Assembly (NCBI RefSeq): GCF_027943255.1
Contig: NC_072894.1
Span: forward strand, 81,693,601-81,757,600
Direction: 5' to 3'
Origin: Anastrepha obliqua
Taxonomy: Eukaryota > Arthropoda > Insecta > Diptera > Tephritidae
DNA length: 64,000 bases
Shown here: one piece after another, positions 49,025 through 60,564 of the stretch
Layout: each line of letters starts with the position of its first letter
Numbering within the stretch: the stretch's first letter is position 1
Notes under the pieces: model-generated
Databases searched by the model: none
What the model was told of the DNA's origin: nothing
The model's input: only the letters and a program-made list of their open reading frames with translations
Position numbers and translations under genes: made by a program

Positions 49025-49745
49025 TAAAGCTTAATTGAAGCAAACATTTTATCTAAAAATAACTATTAGGTTAGGGTAATTGTCGGCAAAGAAAGATTTA
49101 CTGCAATCTAACTTTAAATATTTTTGAAATGAAAATTGAAGTGGATATTGTTTAATATTACTCATGTCAAAAAAGAAAAGAGTTTCAATTAAATTTTCAA
49201 AGCAAATTATTTAATACTTTTATTTTGGCTTTTACTCAAGATTTCAGATTTCATATTCAGCAAATGTGATATTTAAGAGTCCAAATATTATAACTAAAAT
49301 TCGTTAGCGAACAAATCTCTACTACATAATTTGTGGTATTTAAGACCGGTTTGGTCTCGAATGGGCCCAATTAAGTACTAGTTGAGCTCGGGGCGATTTA
49401 ACCAGTTGATTGCATGGATTGAAGCCTAGACTAGTAAAACAGAGTACAATTTCTATCAGTAAATTTCTTTGCCGGGTAAGTATTAAATAATTTATTTTCG
49501 ATAGTTCGTGTTTGAATTGTGTTATATGAAATGTACATGGGTATATGTAAATACAAATGCATGATTTGCAATTCGATTTTTAAATTGTGGCAGTATTTGC
49601 ATAATAAATATAACTCTGGTATCTTCGAGAAAACTCCAATTTGTTGGTAAAAGTTTCTATTCAAATTTATTTGAATGAATATTTTTTGCCTTTGTACATA
49701 CGCAGAGATGAAAAAACTTTTTGCTTTCACAATTTATCGGGCAGC
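49025..49745. other. intergenic, no feature recognised
   Basis: AT-rich. No gene or repeat recognised. Confidence 0.4.
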
Positions 49746-49749
49746 TCTC

Positions 49750-51660
49750 CATTTTTATTATTTTGTTTCATTTAAAAATCAAAATATTCGACATATACAA
49801 TCATGCATCTATAGTACATTTAAAGTTCAATGAAAACAAAAAAGTTTATGCATACTTTGTGGATTTCAAAGCGGCTTTCGACAGGGTGCCTAGGAGGCCA
49901 TTAATTTATAAACTTGGACAGATGGGATTATCCAACAAAATAACAAATCTGATTGAAAATATATATTCGAATACGAGAACAGCAGTTTGGACAGGAAGGG
50001 AAGTATCAGTTTACTTTGAATCCGGTACAGGGGTGAAACAAGGTTGTCCGTTATCACCTTTGCTCTTTTCATAATACCTGAACGATCTAACGATCTGCAT
50101 GACTATTTGAAAGGTGGTCTACTGATTTTTGGAATATATGTACGCCTTCTTCTATATGCTGTTGATATTGCTCTCTTGGCGGATAATCCCAATGTCATGC
50201 AATCTATGATTAAAAAACCAGAAATATATTGCGCTGAGTGGAACATGGAAGTAAATGTAATGAAATCTGAGATGATGGTCTTTAGAAAAGGTCAACTAGG
50301 CAAGGCAGAAAAATGGTGGTACAAAGGCGAGGAAGTAAAAGTGGTAGCAAAATATAAATATCTTGGTGTCATTCTCACATCCAAAATAGTGTTTACTGAA
50401 GATGTGCAAGCCAGAAATAATTCAGCAAAAGTTAGCATTAATTGTACATGGCGCAATTTTTTACTTACAAAATTTAAACTTGGCAAAATAAAAAGCTATC
50501 AATAAAAAGCACTATCAAGCACTATCAAGCACGTAGCGCCGTCTTGTTGAAAATAAACGTTGTCCAGATCAATACCATCCAATTCCGGCCATAAAAAATC
50601 GTTAATCATCTCTCGATAGCGCAATCCATTCACCGAACTGTTGCTCCAGCTTCATTTTCGAAAAAGTAAGGTCTAATGACTCCGCCGGGCCAAAAACCGC
50701 ACCAAACAGTCACACGTTGAGGTTAGAGAGGCTTTTCAACAATAACTCTTGGATTTTCTAAGCCCCATATCCGACAATTATGCTTATTGACGAAGCCACC
50801 GAGGTGGAAATGGGCCTCATCACTCAAGATGATTTTTCGATGGAATTCCAGATCATTTTCATGCATTTCAACGACCCAATCAGCAAAGACACGACGTTGT
50901 TGATGATCGGCCGGCTTGAGTTCTTGTGTTAACTGGACTTTATAAGCCTCATTTGGGTCAAGTCTTTATGCAAAATACGGTGTAATGACGTTTGTGGAAT
51001 GCCTAATTCCAAAGAACGACGAGGAATGGACAAACCTGGGTTTTCTTCAACACTTTCCAGAACACGACTATAACAGCAATATTTTCGGCAGTTCTTGAGC
51101 GACGTGCTCGAGTTTTATTCTTCAAATCACTAACTTGTCCCAACCGTCTGTGCCAAATTTTCACCATTTTTATATTGAATTTTAATAATTTCATTGCGTT
51201 GTTTAAGCATGTATCGTTCCATTTTTACTAATGACGTAGTTTCTACTTGGCAAATATCAAAAAATGACAGCTTCAAAAGTGATATCTACCGAAATAGCGA
51301 GCTATTCAAAATAACCCCTGTTATTGAAAAAACCTTTATAAACACTTAGATCACTCAAAAGGAGTTTCATACTTTAGAGAAGATAGATATGCGGCTACCT
51401 GGTATAACACCAATATTTAAAGCAAGATGTGATTTGTTAAAATTGAATGCAATAGCCTATGGAAACTCGTTAAAAATTTGCACACTATGCAACTCAAACG
51501 AAGAAGAAGGTATGTATCACTTCTTAGGAAAGTGCACTGAAATCAGACTGAAGTAATACCTATATATACTAAATGGCCAAAATTGGAAAACACTAACTGA
51601 TTTCATATACTCATCCTGGCACTATAGAGATTTTCTTACAACGGAGTTCAATTATTTTTT
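49750..51660 (+). mobile_element. LINE reverse transcriptase remnant interrupted by a Tc1-like element
   Basis: Plus-strand RT blocks: 'VYAYFVDFKAAFDRVPRRPL' (block A, first Asp, ~49845), 'FESGTGVKQGCPLSPLLFS' (~50020), then after a shift 'RLLLYAVDIALLADNPNVMQ' (~50140), where the usual YADD is YAVD. 'AEWNMEVNVMKSEMMVFRKG' and 'VVAKYKYLGVILTSKIVFTE' follow (to ~50400). The Tc1-like insertion occupies 50526-51336. The C-terminal part resumes at 51380-51545 with 'MRLPGITPIFKARCDLLKLN' and a Cys/His pattern 'CTLCN...MYHFLGKC'. The clade is uncertain. It is dead: catalytic Asp lost and frames broken. Confidence 0.82.
50526..51336 (-). mobile_element. Tc1/mariner-like element nested in a LINE, one end lost
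   Basis: Nearly colinear with the element at 17796-18703: shared blocks include 'cgtagcgccgtcttgttgaa', 'gcgcaatccattcacc', 'caccgaggtggaaatggg' and 'gaacgacgaggaatggac'. The right TIR (complement of 'aggttttttcaataaca') ends at 51336 and is followed by TA. The left TIR is missing; instead a short 'agcactatca' triplicate is at 50510-50530. Transposase frames are broken. Confidence 0.8.
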
Positions 51661-51964
51661 AATTTAAGAGCTGTGACAGACAACATTTTTATTTATTTCT
51701 TTATTTACTTTAATATATTAAATGAATTAATGTATGCGTCTAATCAATTGTTAACCATAATTTTTATAAATTAAATAAAGATTTCCTACTACTAAAAAAA
51801 AATATTCACCAAGTTCATAAATTGGAATCTCATTGGAATAAGTGTATTGGTGTTCAGGGAGACTATATACCGTATAAAGTATATTTCAAACCATAAAATT
51901 CTGTTTCCTATCGAGCCGCCAAACTTATTGAACAACCAGTATATACTATATAGAATTGATACTT

Positions 51965-52115
51965 ACACCCTTGGTTAGGTATTTGGCAGAGCACCTCCTC
52001 TAACTTATAGTTTGCGCATTCATGTTATATCGAAAATGGAGGGCATACAGTTTTAGGTTACCTCGAAACGGCAGACGTTCTGCCATTGTCTGCGATAGGC
52101 GACGGCTACTAGAAA
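51965..52115 (-). repeat. SINE fragment, strongly decayed
   Basis: On the minus strand the order 'tagtagccgtcgcctatcgc', 'gacaatggcaga', 'ccattttcgatataac', 'gaggaggtgctctgcc' follows the SINE body from its middle to its 3' block. Confidence 0.6.
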
Positions 52116-52129
52116 AAATCTATGGAACA

Positions 52130-53480
52130 AAATGGGGTTAGTCCGGTAAGAGCTAGTGGTAAGCTGCAAATTATAAAATTACGTTAAGCTTAGCTCAAGG
52201 TTTCGGCGTCGCTGATTACAAATCCGATACCTATTTTCCAAAATTCAAAACGACTAAACCAATACAGTGGACATAAGTTTAAACAAGTTTAACCATTTTA
52301 GCTAGACACCGCGTGACTGTCATTGCCTTTTATCCGGGTTTGAGAAAAGTGGGGGGTAAAAATTACTAGAAACGTATTTTTACTACTACTTTTCTTAAAA
52401 AACCGACGTACTTAAAATTTTAATTACATTATACCTAAATTAAAGCTTTATTTAACTCCATTTTATTCAAATCCGTTAATTGTTTTTTTTTTTTGGAAAG
52501 ATTAAAGCTTTCATTTGAGTATAAATTTAAGTCGCTAATGCGTCATGTTTTGCGAAAACTGGGAGCAAAAATACCCAAAAACATGTTTTATTGGGTTTTA
52601 CTCCTGCTTTTAGTGACCTGATTTGGCAATTTAAATCACCATAATTGTGTTATATTGGAAACAAATTTAATAAAAAAAAAAATTATAATAATAATAATAA
52701 ACACGTGTACCTACTGTGTAATTATTGTATTTTTTCTTAGCTAAAATAATACAAAAGTCAAAGAATGAAACCCAGAAAAAATAATTGGTAAAATATACTC
52801 CTATTTTTTAATTTAAAAAAGTCTGCAAATGATACATTCGGTTGAATATATGTGAGTTAAAAAATGATTTATTTTTTTTCAAAAAGTTTAAAGTGGTTTT
52901 TATAGACAACCTTTATAACAGTCATGGTCATGGTGTTTTTCATGGTAATGTACATATGTAGTATGTAGGCATATCCCAAACGATGCCAGGAATCTAGTGA
53001 AAGTTTGCTATATGTAATTTGTACGAGTATATTGCATCCACAATGGCATACCACTTGGTACTTAAACAATGTTATGGATCATGAAACACGGATTTTCTGC
53101 TGATTTTATAAAATGTGTTCCTGGAAAAAATACCAAAACGTAACCCAAATTGCAGTTTTTCACTTTTTAAACGTTTCTTACTATACTCTACAGTATTAGG
53201 TAAATACTGTTATTAAACTACATACCTCTGATGTATAAGTACATATGTACGTACATATGCATCCACTGAAGTATGAAGTACATATACCCATGCGTTGGAA
53301 CATAAAACCTGCTGTAAAATTCGGAACGTATCAATTATGAATAACGTTAACTCGGTAGCATGATTTCCATAATTTGAAATCAATAAAAAATATTTGAGTT
53401 TGTGAATATTTAATAAATAGTATGCCGTGCAGGTGAGGCACAGTGAGGCCGGGAAACTAAAATAGGAATTTGTTTTTTAG
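52130..53480. other. intergenic, no feature recognised
   Basis: AT-rich. Similar phrases about 'ttttactactacttttc' and 'gttttactcctgcttttag' near 52380 and 52595 suggest a decayed repeat, but no boundaries could be set. Confidence 0.4.
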
Positions 53481-53489
53481 ATTTATTTA

Positions 53490-53615
53490 AGTCGCCAAAA
53501 CGTGACAAGCAGGCAGCAACACTTGCCGTTGGGAGTTGGCACTAAATAGTAGGTCCGTCCATTTGAGGAACAACTTTCAAGTACACTACAAATTCGAGGA
53601 CATTCTTCATTATTT
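53490..53615 (+). repeat. SINE fragment, strongly decayed
   Basis: 'gccgttgggagttggcacta', 'ggtccgtccatttgaggaac' and 'cactacaaattcgagga' follow the SINE 3' half in order. Confidence 0.55.
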
Positions 53616-53779
53616 TAAATCCTTTCAATTGAACTTTAGTTCTTTTAACTCTAATCTAAGGCTCCCGACCACCATTCTTGCAATATACAAATAGTAGTAC
53701 TACTTCTGAAATTTGAATTATTGTTATAAAACTAATTTGACTAAGCCATGGTTGGTGGTTTTTGATTTATCATATAAAT

Positions 53780-54480
53780 AGGCAGGTTAGGTTAGGTTAC
53801 GTCAGTTGCTATTCTCCATGAGAGTGTAGAGGGGCCCATACATAGTAGATCTGGAGGCCTATTGTGATACCACTTGTTTGAGTACAAGTCTCCCTCTCTA
53901 ATTTCCGATGTGGTGAAACCCTTTTGTACATGACAAAACTATGAACAATTGTGGATGGTTGCTCATTCCAAGACTAGCAGGCATCCAAAGAAGTAAAAGT
54001 TTAGACAGCGATATTTTGTTTTGGTAAAAGCGGGATAGTTGCAAAGAAAGTGTTCAACACTTTCACTTCCTCCTCGTTTCTGCAGCTGCGACAGAAGTCA
54101 TTAGAGGGAAACCCCATATGCCCGGTGACGATATCAACCACTGTAATAATGAAAGGCTAGTCTGGATTGATGAGAGTCTTAATTCTGTGTGTACACCTTC
54201 TAGGCCAGAGTATTCTAGTTATCCGTCTTCGGTTGGTCTGCGCGATGTAGTCTGACCTAATCCAGAGCTTGCTTGAGGATAATGAGATGCTAACATACAA
54301 AGCAGAGTTGTCTGATTTAAGATCAGATCCCTTCCTTGTCAGCTTGTCCGCTTGTCTGTGCCTAGGAATCCAGACAACGTTCGTGGTGCATCGCTTAGCC
54401 AGCTCTTTCAGAATAGTGCTAAGTAACATGGATAAGATAATGGGAAATGGTACAGGGAAATATGTCAAGCTGTTTCATTA
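53780..54480 (-). mobile_element. LINE 3' end with RNase H remnant
   Basis: Minus-strand frame 54468-54157 reads 'TTNVVWIPRHRQADKLTRKG', the last RNase H block (WVPGH...N..AD.LAR.G). Downstream a Cys/His tail ('CRSC', then 'ESVEHFL' near 54050) lies as in the element at 31790-33290. It is followed by a 3' UTR with a short 'ggttaggttaggttac' run (plus strand, 53783-53800). Only the last ~700 bp survive. Confidence 0.7.
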
Positions 54481-54484
54481 TACA

Positions 54485-55195
54485 ATTTTTTAAAGTTGTG
54501 GAGCATATCCCTTAATTTCCCATACGTCGCATGTATTTTTTTACACCGAATTTCAAGAAAAGTTTTTTACGCGATGTAAAAAAAGTATTGGGAATATTTG
54601 CCTAAATTTACTTGGATCGGCTCATATGTGTATGTCGGGTGAGCAGGCAACTTTTTCGTCCACTGTAAAATGATGTAAAATTGTGAAAAATACAAAATTT
54701 GATAATTATGCATATGGTACCGTTCGGTATATTTCCATAGAACAGAAGTCATGCTAAGTGCCACGGCGCAATTCGGCTCAAAGACTAACTCGATTAAGTC
54801 CACCGAAGTTCTGAAAGAGATGCTTAAACAAGTTTTACTTTGATCGAGAGCTTTATTACGCAATTATTTAATATTTCGGCCCAAAATCCTACAATTTATT
54901 CTCAAAATAGTGTGCTTACTTTTTTTGAAGCTCGAATAATAGACTAATCAATAACTAGTTGCGCTATTTCTTCTTATTTAATGATAATTAACTGTACCGC
55001 TCTAATTCCCTTAACCCGTAAAAATCACAAATTTTTCATCAGAAGAAACATACATATATTTTCTAAAAAATTCCATTCGTTTATGGTATTTCAACTTATT
55101 GATATCATTTTTAACCATTTAGAACATAGTGGGGCTATTGGTATAGAAGAGTTTTTCCAACCTCGTTTACGAACTTGAAATGATACATACTATAT
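54485..55195. other. intergenic, no feature recognised
   Basis: No supported feature. Minus frame 54863-54567 is unassigned. Confidence 0.4.
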
Positions 55196-55196
55196 A

Positions 55197-56068
55197 CAAG
55201 GTGAAGTCCAAAATAAACAAGAGTGAGCTGAAATAGAAACGACTAGAGCTTTGTTCTTACGACATGTTTTGCGCGATCTAAAAGTTTTTCGAAAGAGTGT
55301 TTCAGATCATTGACTGTCCTTCAGGATGTCGATACAAGCCTTTTGGATGGCCTCTACGGACGCAAAACTTTTTCCTTTGATGGCCAAATGCAATTTTCCG
55401 AATGGGTAGAAGTCACAGGCAGCCATATCTGGCAAATACGGTGAGTGATTAAAGCGCGATTTCTAGTCAAAAAATCAGTCACAAGAGTGGATCGGTCACA
55501 TCTCGGTGCATTATCAAGCAATAAGCACCAGATTTCTCCTTCGCGCTATTCAGGGCGAATTCGACGAATGCGATGCCACAAACGCTTCAAAACGCCAAGA
55601 TAGAAAATTGCATTGACGGTTTGGCCCGTTGGCCTGAACTTCTTGTGGGCAATTCCCTTGGAATCGTAAAAACTAATGAGCATCGACTTGATTTTTGACT
55701 TCTACAAGCGCGATTTTCGGGTAGTGGCTCTTCTGGGGCCTTCCATTCGGCACTTTCACGCTTAGTTTCAGGTTCATGTTGGACACACCACGTTTCATCA
55801 CCAGTTACAATGTTGTGAAGGAAGTTCACGTCTCTTTTCGCCTCTTTAATGAGGTTTTTCGAATGTTGCAATTTTTAGTCCTGAGTTAGCTTGTGCGGAA
55901 TGAAACGTGCACAGATCTTTCGTAAGCCCAAATTATCAGTTAAAATGCGATAAACCGTTGTTTTGGAAATATTCGACTCCGAATCCATGAATTTCAACGA
56001 TGGAGTTGTCGGTGATTCCTGATTTTGGGCATCCCGTATGTTCATTGTCATTTATGTCCTGACAACTA
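55197..56068 (-). mobile_element. mariner element, same family as 36148-37622, truncated
   Basis: 3' TIR 'caaggtgaagtccaaaataa' at 55198. The minus-strand frame 55871-55587 carries 'NIVTGDETWCVQHEPETKRE' (first Asp). Catalytic end sequence is visible between 55300 and 55560 with shifts. The family's 5' part stops at about 56068, exactly where the Tigger-like end sequence starts. Confidence 0.85.
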
Positions 56069-57130
56069 CAGCGCACGCTCGATAACGTGAACTAATTCAA
56101 GGCAGTTCACGTTAACAAAAGTGTTCCCGTTTTGGAATGCCCAAAAAGACTAAGTAAATATATTTTTTCACATTTAAATTCATATTTTATTGTTGTTTTC
56201 GTTACATATTAATTGAAAATTAAGTCATGCGATGGTTTTATTTAAAAAAAATCAGTCATCTTTTTTTGCATCTTCAGTTTTTCTAAAACTTGAAGTACAG
56301 CTTTCTCCCGTAACCGTCTTAACACACTCATATCATTTTGATCGGCTTAATGCTTCAGTCGGCTTAATTTTCTCCAGTTGCTCTGATACGCTGTCAGCAT
56401 CGGATTCGTCCTCTTGTTGATGATCGTCATCTGCATTGCCCTCCTCCATATCTTCGTTCCATTCATGAATGGCTGGTAGCGTGTATTCAATCTGAAATTG
56501 TGGAACAAATGACTCATGAAACCACTGCTTGAAAATAGCCGACGTCTTCCAGGCGGATTTCGAGCTCTTATCGTCGGTGGGACACTGAAAGTTTTTAAAG
56601 CAGCGTGGATTCTTTGGCTTTCCAATTACCAAAAGCTTAAGCTTGTGGGATCCAGTGGCGTTTGAACAGCATAAAAACGTGATTCACTGCTTCTCGGACT
56701 TTACCCCTGGGGCCGTCTTCTCCAAACATGACGCGTACGTTTTCTCTGGCAAAAGTCTCCAGAATAACCCCGACTTATCAGCATTATATAACTGATCGTT
56801 GCACAACTCCAATTTGACCATTTTAGCTTTAGGTTTTTCTTTAAACGGATCCACTAGCTGAGGTTGCGAAGACAGTTTTTCGCCTGATATTTTAAGAAGA
56901 CGAATACCGTACCTCATCTTGAATCATTGGAGCCATCCATCACTAACGAAGAAGTTTGCTTCATTTTCTTTTAATTTTGCATGCAGTGTTTTTGCCTTTT
57001 CTTTCAACATTAGAGCACTTACTGGCCAGTTTTTATCTCGCATTCGGATAAACCAACGATAAAGAGCGCTCTTCATTTGGGCAACTCTGAAGAACGCAGT
57101 GTTTTTCTATTTCCATTGTTTATGCATTTT
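56069..57130 (-). mobile_element. Tigger/pogo-type transposase remnant
   Basis: Minus-strand pieces: a CENP-B/HTH-like part 'RWFIRMRDKNWPVSALMLKE' and 'KAKTLHAKLKE' (57050-56950), 'MRYGIRLLKISGEKLSSQ' (56917), and 'QLYNADKSGLFWRLLPEKTY' (DDE domain, first Asp). 'DDKSSKSAWKTSAIFKQWF' and 'HESFVPQF' follow (to ~56500). The reading then passes straight to an acidic C-terminal tail, so the second catalytic Asp block is lost. Left end 'cagcgcacgctcgataacgt' has an inverted repeat (aacgtgaac / gttcacgtt, 56084-56115). The right end was not found. Confidence 0.8.
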
Positions 57131-57134
57131 CAAT

Positions 57135-58180
57135 CACTTGCTTTTTCGTATTCGTATCGACCGCTCAAATTCGCAAATTCAAATTTAATGGTCGAATAGT
57201 TCAAAATATCTCACACATATTTTCATTCTCCCAAATTACTGAATGTAAACAGAAGCCCTCAAGTGACGTTGCCTCATCCAACAACGAACTCTCAAAGCTT
57301 CACTAACGTGACAAGTGTGGTTTTATTTGATAAGGTGGTTACTTAACACTTCAGTGAGTCACATAATTTGTTTATGATGCCAATTGATCCGACTGTGCTG
57401 TTCCAAAAGTTCAACCCTTTGTTCTGACCGGAAGGGTTTTGAATATAAATTAAATATAATATCAGAAAGTTCAAAGGAATGTGCAATTTTGACCGGAGCT
57501 CATGTTACATCCTGTCACTGGTCTTAAAAACTGACACCTAACACTTATTTAAGTAACATCTTTTGATTACAATAAATTAATATTTAAATGTAAGACCATA
57601 AAACCTAGTTAACGTACCTCTTTTGAAAGAAATATATTTTCAACCAAAATGCGCTCACGTAATTAGAAGCTTAGATTATATATGAATAAGTTCATATGTG
57701 TACTCGTATATGCTTATAATTAGCGCGTGCATCATATGTTGTATGCCAAACCAACTTCATTAAATTGTTTTTCTAAAAAAGACAATTTTGAAAATTTAGA
57801 TTTCTTAATATTTCATTGTATACAAATGTATGTTTGTAATCAGTTTGGAATTTTTATTGGAGCACGATAACTGACCACTGTGCGGCAACGACAAACTGAT
57901 CGACACACCACTACTCTGGATGCATTTTGGGCGAATAGGTAGTTCGTGATGGACATACACAATACAAAGTATGGATTTTTATTATCACAAATTTGTATCT
58001 TCGCAACGGCTACGCAGCAACAAGTATAAGTGACTTGCTTCAGTTGCAACCAACAAAATAATTTGTAAAATTAACGCGCGTGCGCGTTTGTCTTTTAACC
58101 GCTCCAGGAGTAACATCAACATCAGCCCTACTCTTCCAATATCTCACTTTAAGCTTTTTGCCTCGCATGTGGATTTGATA
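57135..58180. other. intergenic, no feature recognised
   Basis: AT-rich until about 57840, then less so. The last few hundred bases look like a 5' flank/UTR of the small frame at 58189, but there is no promoter motif I would defend. Confidence 0.35.
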
Positions 58181-58188
58181 CCATAACC

Positions 58189-58287
58189 ATGGCGACGTTG
58201 AACGGTAATGGAAGTGGTATAGGAGGTGCCAGTCCCGTTGTTGCAAGCGACAACACAGGCTCATTACAACAATTTCGGCATTATTGA
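58189..58287 (+). CDS. short ORF or first coding exon, 32 residues
   Basis: ATG in a near-ideal fly context (ataaccATGGCG). The frame reads MATLNGNGSGIGGASPVVAS then DNTGSLQQFRHY and stops. The low-complexity Gly/Ser/Ala/Asn composition is typical of N-termini of fly regulatory proteins, unlike the surrounding AT-rich DNA. It may be the start of a longer gene spliced from within this frame (GGTAATG at ~58204 or GGTATAG at ~58216 are possible donors), or simply chance. No family recognised. Confidence 0.25.
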   Translation: MATLNGNGSGIGGASPVVASDNTGSLQQFRHY

Positions 58288-59330
58288 TGCCTCCGCGTAT
58301 GTTATTAAGTTTAAATTCTTATTACACCCATCGTTTAATTTTTTGCGCTGCCTCCTTGAGTTGTGCTCATTTTTCACCCTGTCTTGTCTGTTTGCATGTA
58401 TATACTTGAACAAATATTTATGTACTCATTGTTTGTTTCGTCGCCAAAGGTCTCAAGTCCTTTCATAAAAATGCTCGCAGAAAATTTCTTTATTTACCCA
58501 TAAAATATGTACAGACATACACTTAGTTGTAAGAATCGATTATAAGTAGTAGTAATAACTGAAATGTTAATATGAGGGTGAGCATCTAAAAACTAAAGCG
58601 CCGAGTTATAATTTTCTTCGACTTTTGGTTTCAGACTATAAAAAATATGCTTATTCATTTTTACAAATGTGGCTAACTAAAGCCGATATAAGCGTTCTAA
58701 ATATTTATCTAACAAGTCCTACAAAGAGCCGACAGCGTGCGCTCTTTTTAGAAATCATAGAAACATAAAGCCGTGATCCATTCGAACAATTGATGACATT
58801 GTGGAACTCTAACAGATTTCAAGGCGGCCAAAAAGAAAGCATTCGTGAAATTCTGTAGGTCATTTTATGGAAGGAACCATTCGCCGTTCTACTTGGTGTT
58901 GTTCTGATAAAAGTAAAATTTATTGTATTCGATACTTTCTTAAAGCACTGAGTACTTTCTGTACTCAACTCCTTCATGCAAGTACTCAGATGGATATCGA
59001 GTACGCGGAGTAAAGATATGTAGTGGATCCGTTTTCGGAACTCTTATAAAATAGCAAAGAATTTGGCTCTGTGGGTATTTTAGAATGAGTCCGATTGGTT
59101 GAACCAACTTTAAATTTTCGACCATGATGCGACTTATTAGAGTTTGTATGTTCATGTGTAATTTAGTATATGATTACGTAAATTATTCTTAGAAACTAAT
59201 TAAGTCATTTAAAAAATAATAAACCCCAATAGAAAAAAAAAAATTCAAATTGTTTTTGCTGATTGAAAAGCTCTCGTGAAAGTGTACACTGTTTTTACGG
59301 AGCCAATATGAAAAAAATCAAATCGATGTA
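58288..59330. other. intergenic, no feature recognised
   Basis: AT-rich with unassigned short frames; 'agtactttctgtactcaa' type repeats near 58945-59010. Confidence 0.4.
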
Positions 59331-59334
59331 AAAC

Positions 59335-59975
59335 TCTTAATGGTGGAAATCGAATAAAAACCTTTTACCTACGGTTAATATAGGAAGTATGATAAAGTCC
59401 CAGATAAAGGAAGCATACCCTAACCTGGATCTAACTTCGGCTGAGAAAAGTAACTTTAAGGTATATGGGTATGCGAATTCAGAATTCTCCCTAAGAATAA
59501 GAGTCATCATTTCATACGATTTAGGAATAATAAAGTTAATATGGTTGACGAAAGTAAACTTACTATCAAAGATTACTCCCAAATCTTTAATATCATGGAA
59601 ATATTTGAGATAGGCATTGGAAACTGATAAGATGTTTGAGAAACAGTTTGCTATAGATGACAAGATAGCATTTATTAACATTTAATATAAGCGATTTTCT
59701 CACGCTATGATCGAAATTATTAAGCTCTGCGATTAACATTTATGAATCGGTTTTGAGCAAACTTTTAGGTTTTCAGCATTTGGAAGAAATTTGGCAAAAG
59801 AAACCCAACTAATGTCAACATTAACTACACATCTACGATAAGTTAAATAAGATTTTATCCATTAAAGCTAAATAGAGATAAAACCGGTAGAAGCTGAAAA
59901 CTCACAAATTTACTGATTAATCTTGAGTGTGAAACCCGGTCAAAAGCTTTTAAAAATCGGTATAAAGTACCCGAC
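59335..59975 (-). mobile_element. LINE reverse transcriptase remnant
   Basis: Minus-strand pieces: 'FLKAFDRVSHSRLISKFVSF' (RT block A, near 59950-59890), then after a gap 'YFHDIKDLGVIFDSKFTFVN' and 'SRLGYASFIWDF' (thumb region, 59681-59337). The catalytic FADD block is not visible. It is jockey/CR1-like by motif pattern. The trimmed ends are unresolved. Confidence 0.7.
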
Positions 59976-60064
59976 ATAAAACTATTCGCCCAAACAGAAG
60001 ATTCGTCCGTGAATATTAAGTTTGTTCAATTCCGTTCTGAATTTGCCTTAGCTCATGCAAGTCC

Positions 60065-60560
60065 TTTTTCAAAGTGTAATAATGAAAGCAGCGTGCTCCG
60101 GCATTTGAGGCCTTCTGCAAGTAAACGTCCTCGAAGTGTGTCTTTTGGATATATCAACACCACTTTCCCTTAAAAGTGCTTCAGCTTCATACAACGATAA
60201 GTTCAGCTTTGTCCCAAACAAATCAATGATCTTCTGATCTTGCTTTGGAAAGGTATTTTCTTGGACTCTCATGGGGAAATCATCCATTCTCCATTTATTT
60301 ATGAAAGTCTTCAACTTCTGTGTGATAATGCTCGATATATAATAACATTGCACTTCGGTATACGTTGATGTTAGATAGAAAACCGCCCTTTTAGAAGACC
60401 GACAGAGAAGCAGAAGCCGCGGTCAGCCAAAGATCATCGGGAAAAGATCCATCCTGCATGACTTATCTTCTATAAGTTGGGACAATACTAAAACGATAGT
60501 ATTTAATTGCGTATGTTGGAGAAGCCTTGTAGAAGCCCTGTACTCCTCAAAGGAGTAATC
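60065..60560. other. probable LINE C-terminal remnants
   Basis: Plus strand 60370-60560 reads 'GQPKIIGKRSILHDLSSISW' and 'CWRSLVEALYSSKE', like the C-terminal tail after a LINE reverse transcriptase. The minus-strand frame at 60353-60069 (94 residues, 'LKTFINKWRMDDFP') is unassigned. Weak evidence. Confidence 0.35.
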
Positions 60561-60564
60561 AGGA

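Noticed and set aside
53783..53800. TTAGG-like run (ggttaggttaggttac) as telomeric repeat
   Set aside because: Only about three imperfect units, within the 3' region of a LINE remnant. Flies lack TTAGG telomeres and nothing else here is subtelomeric.
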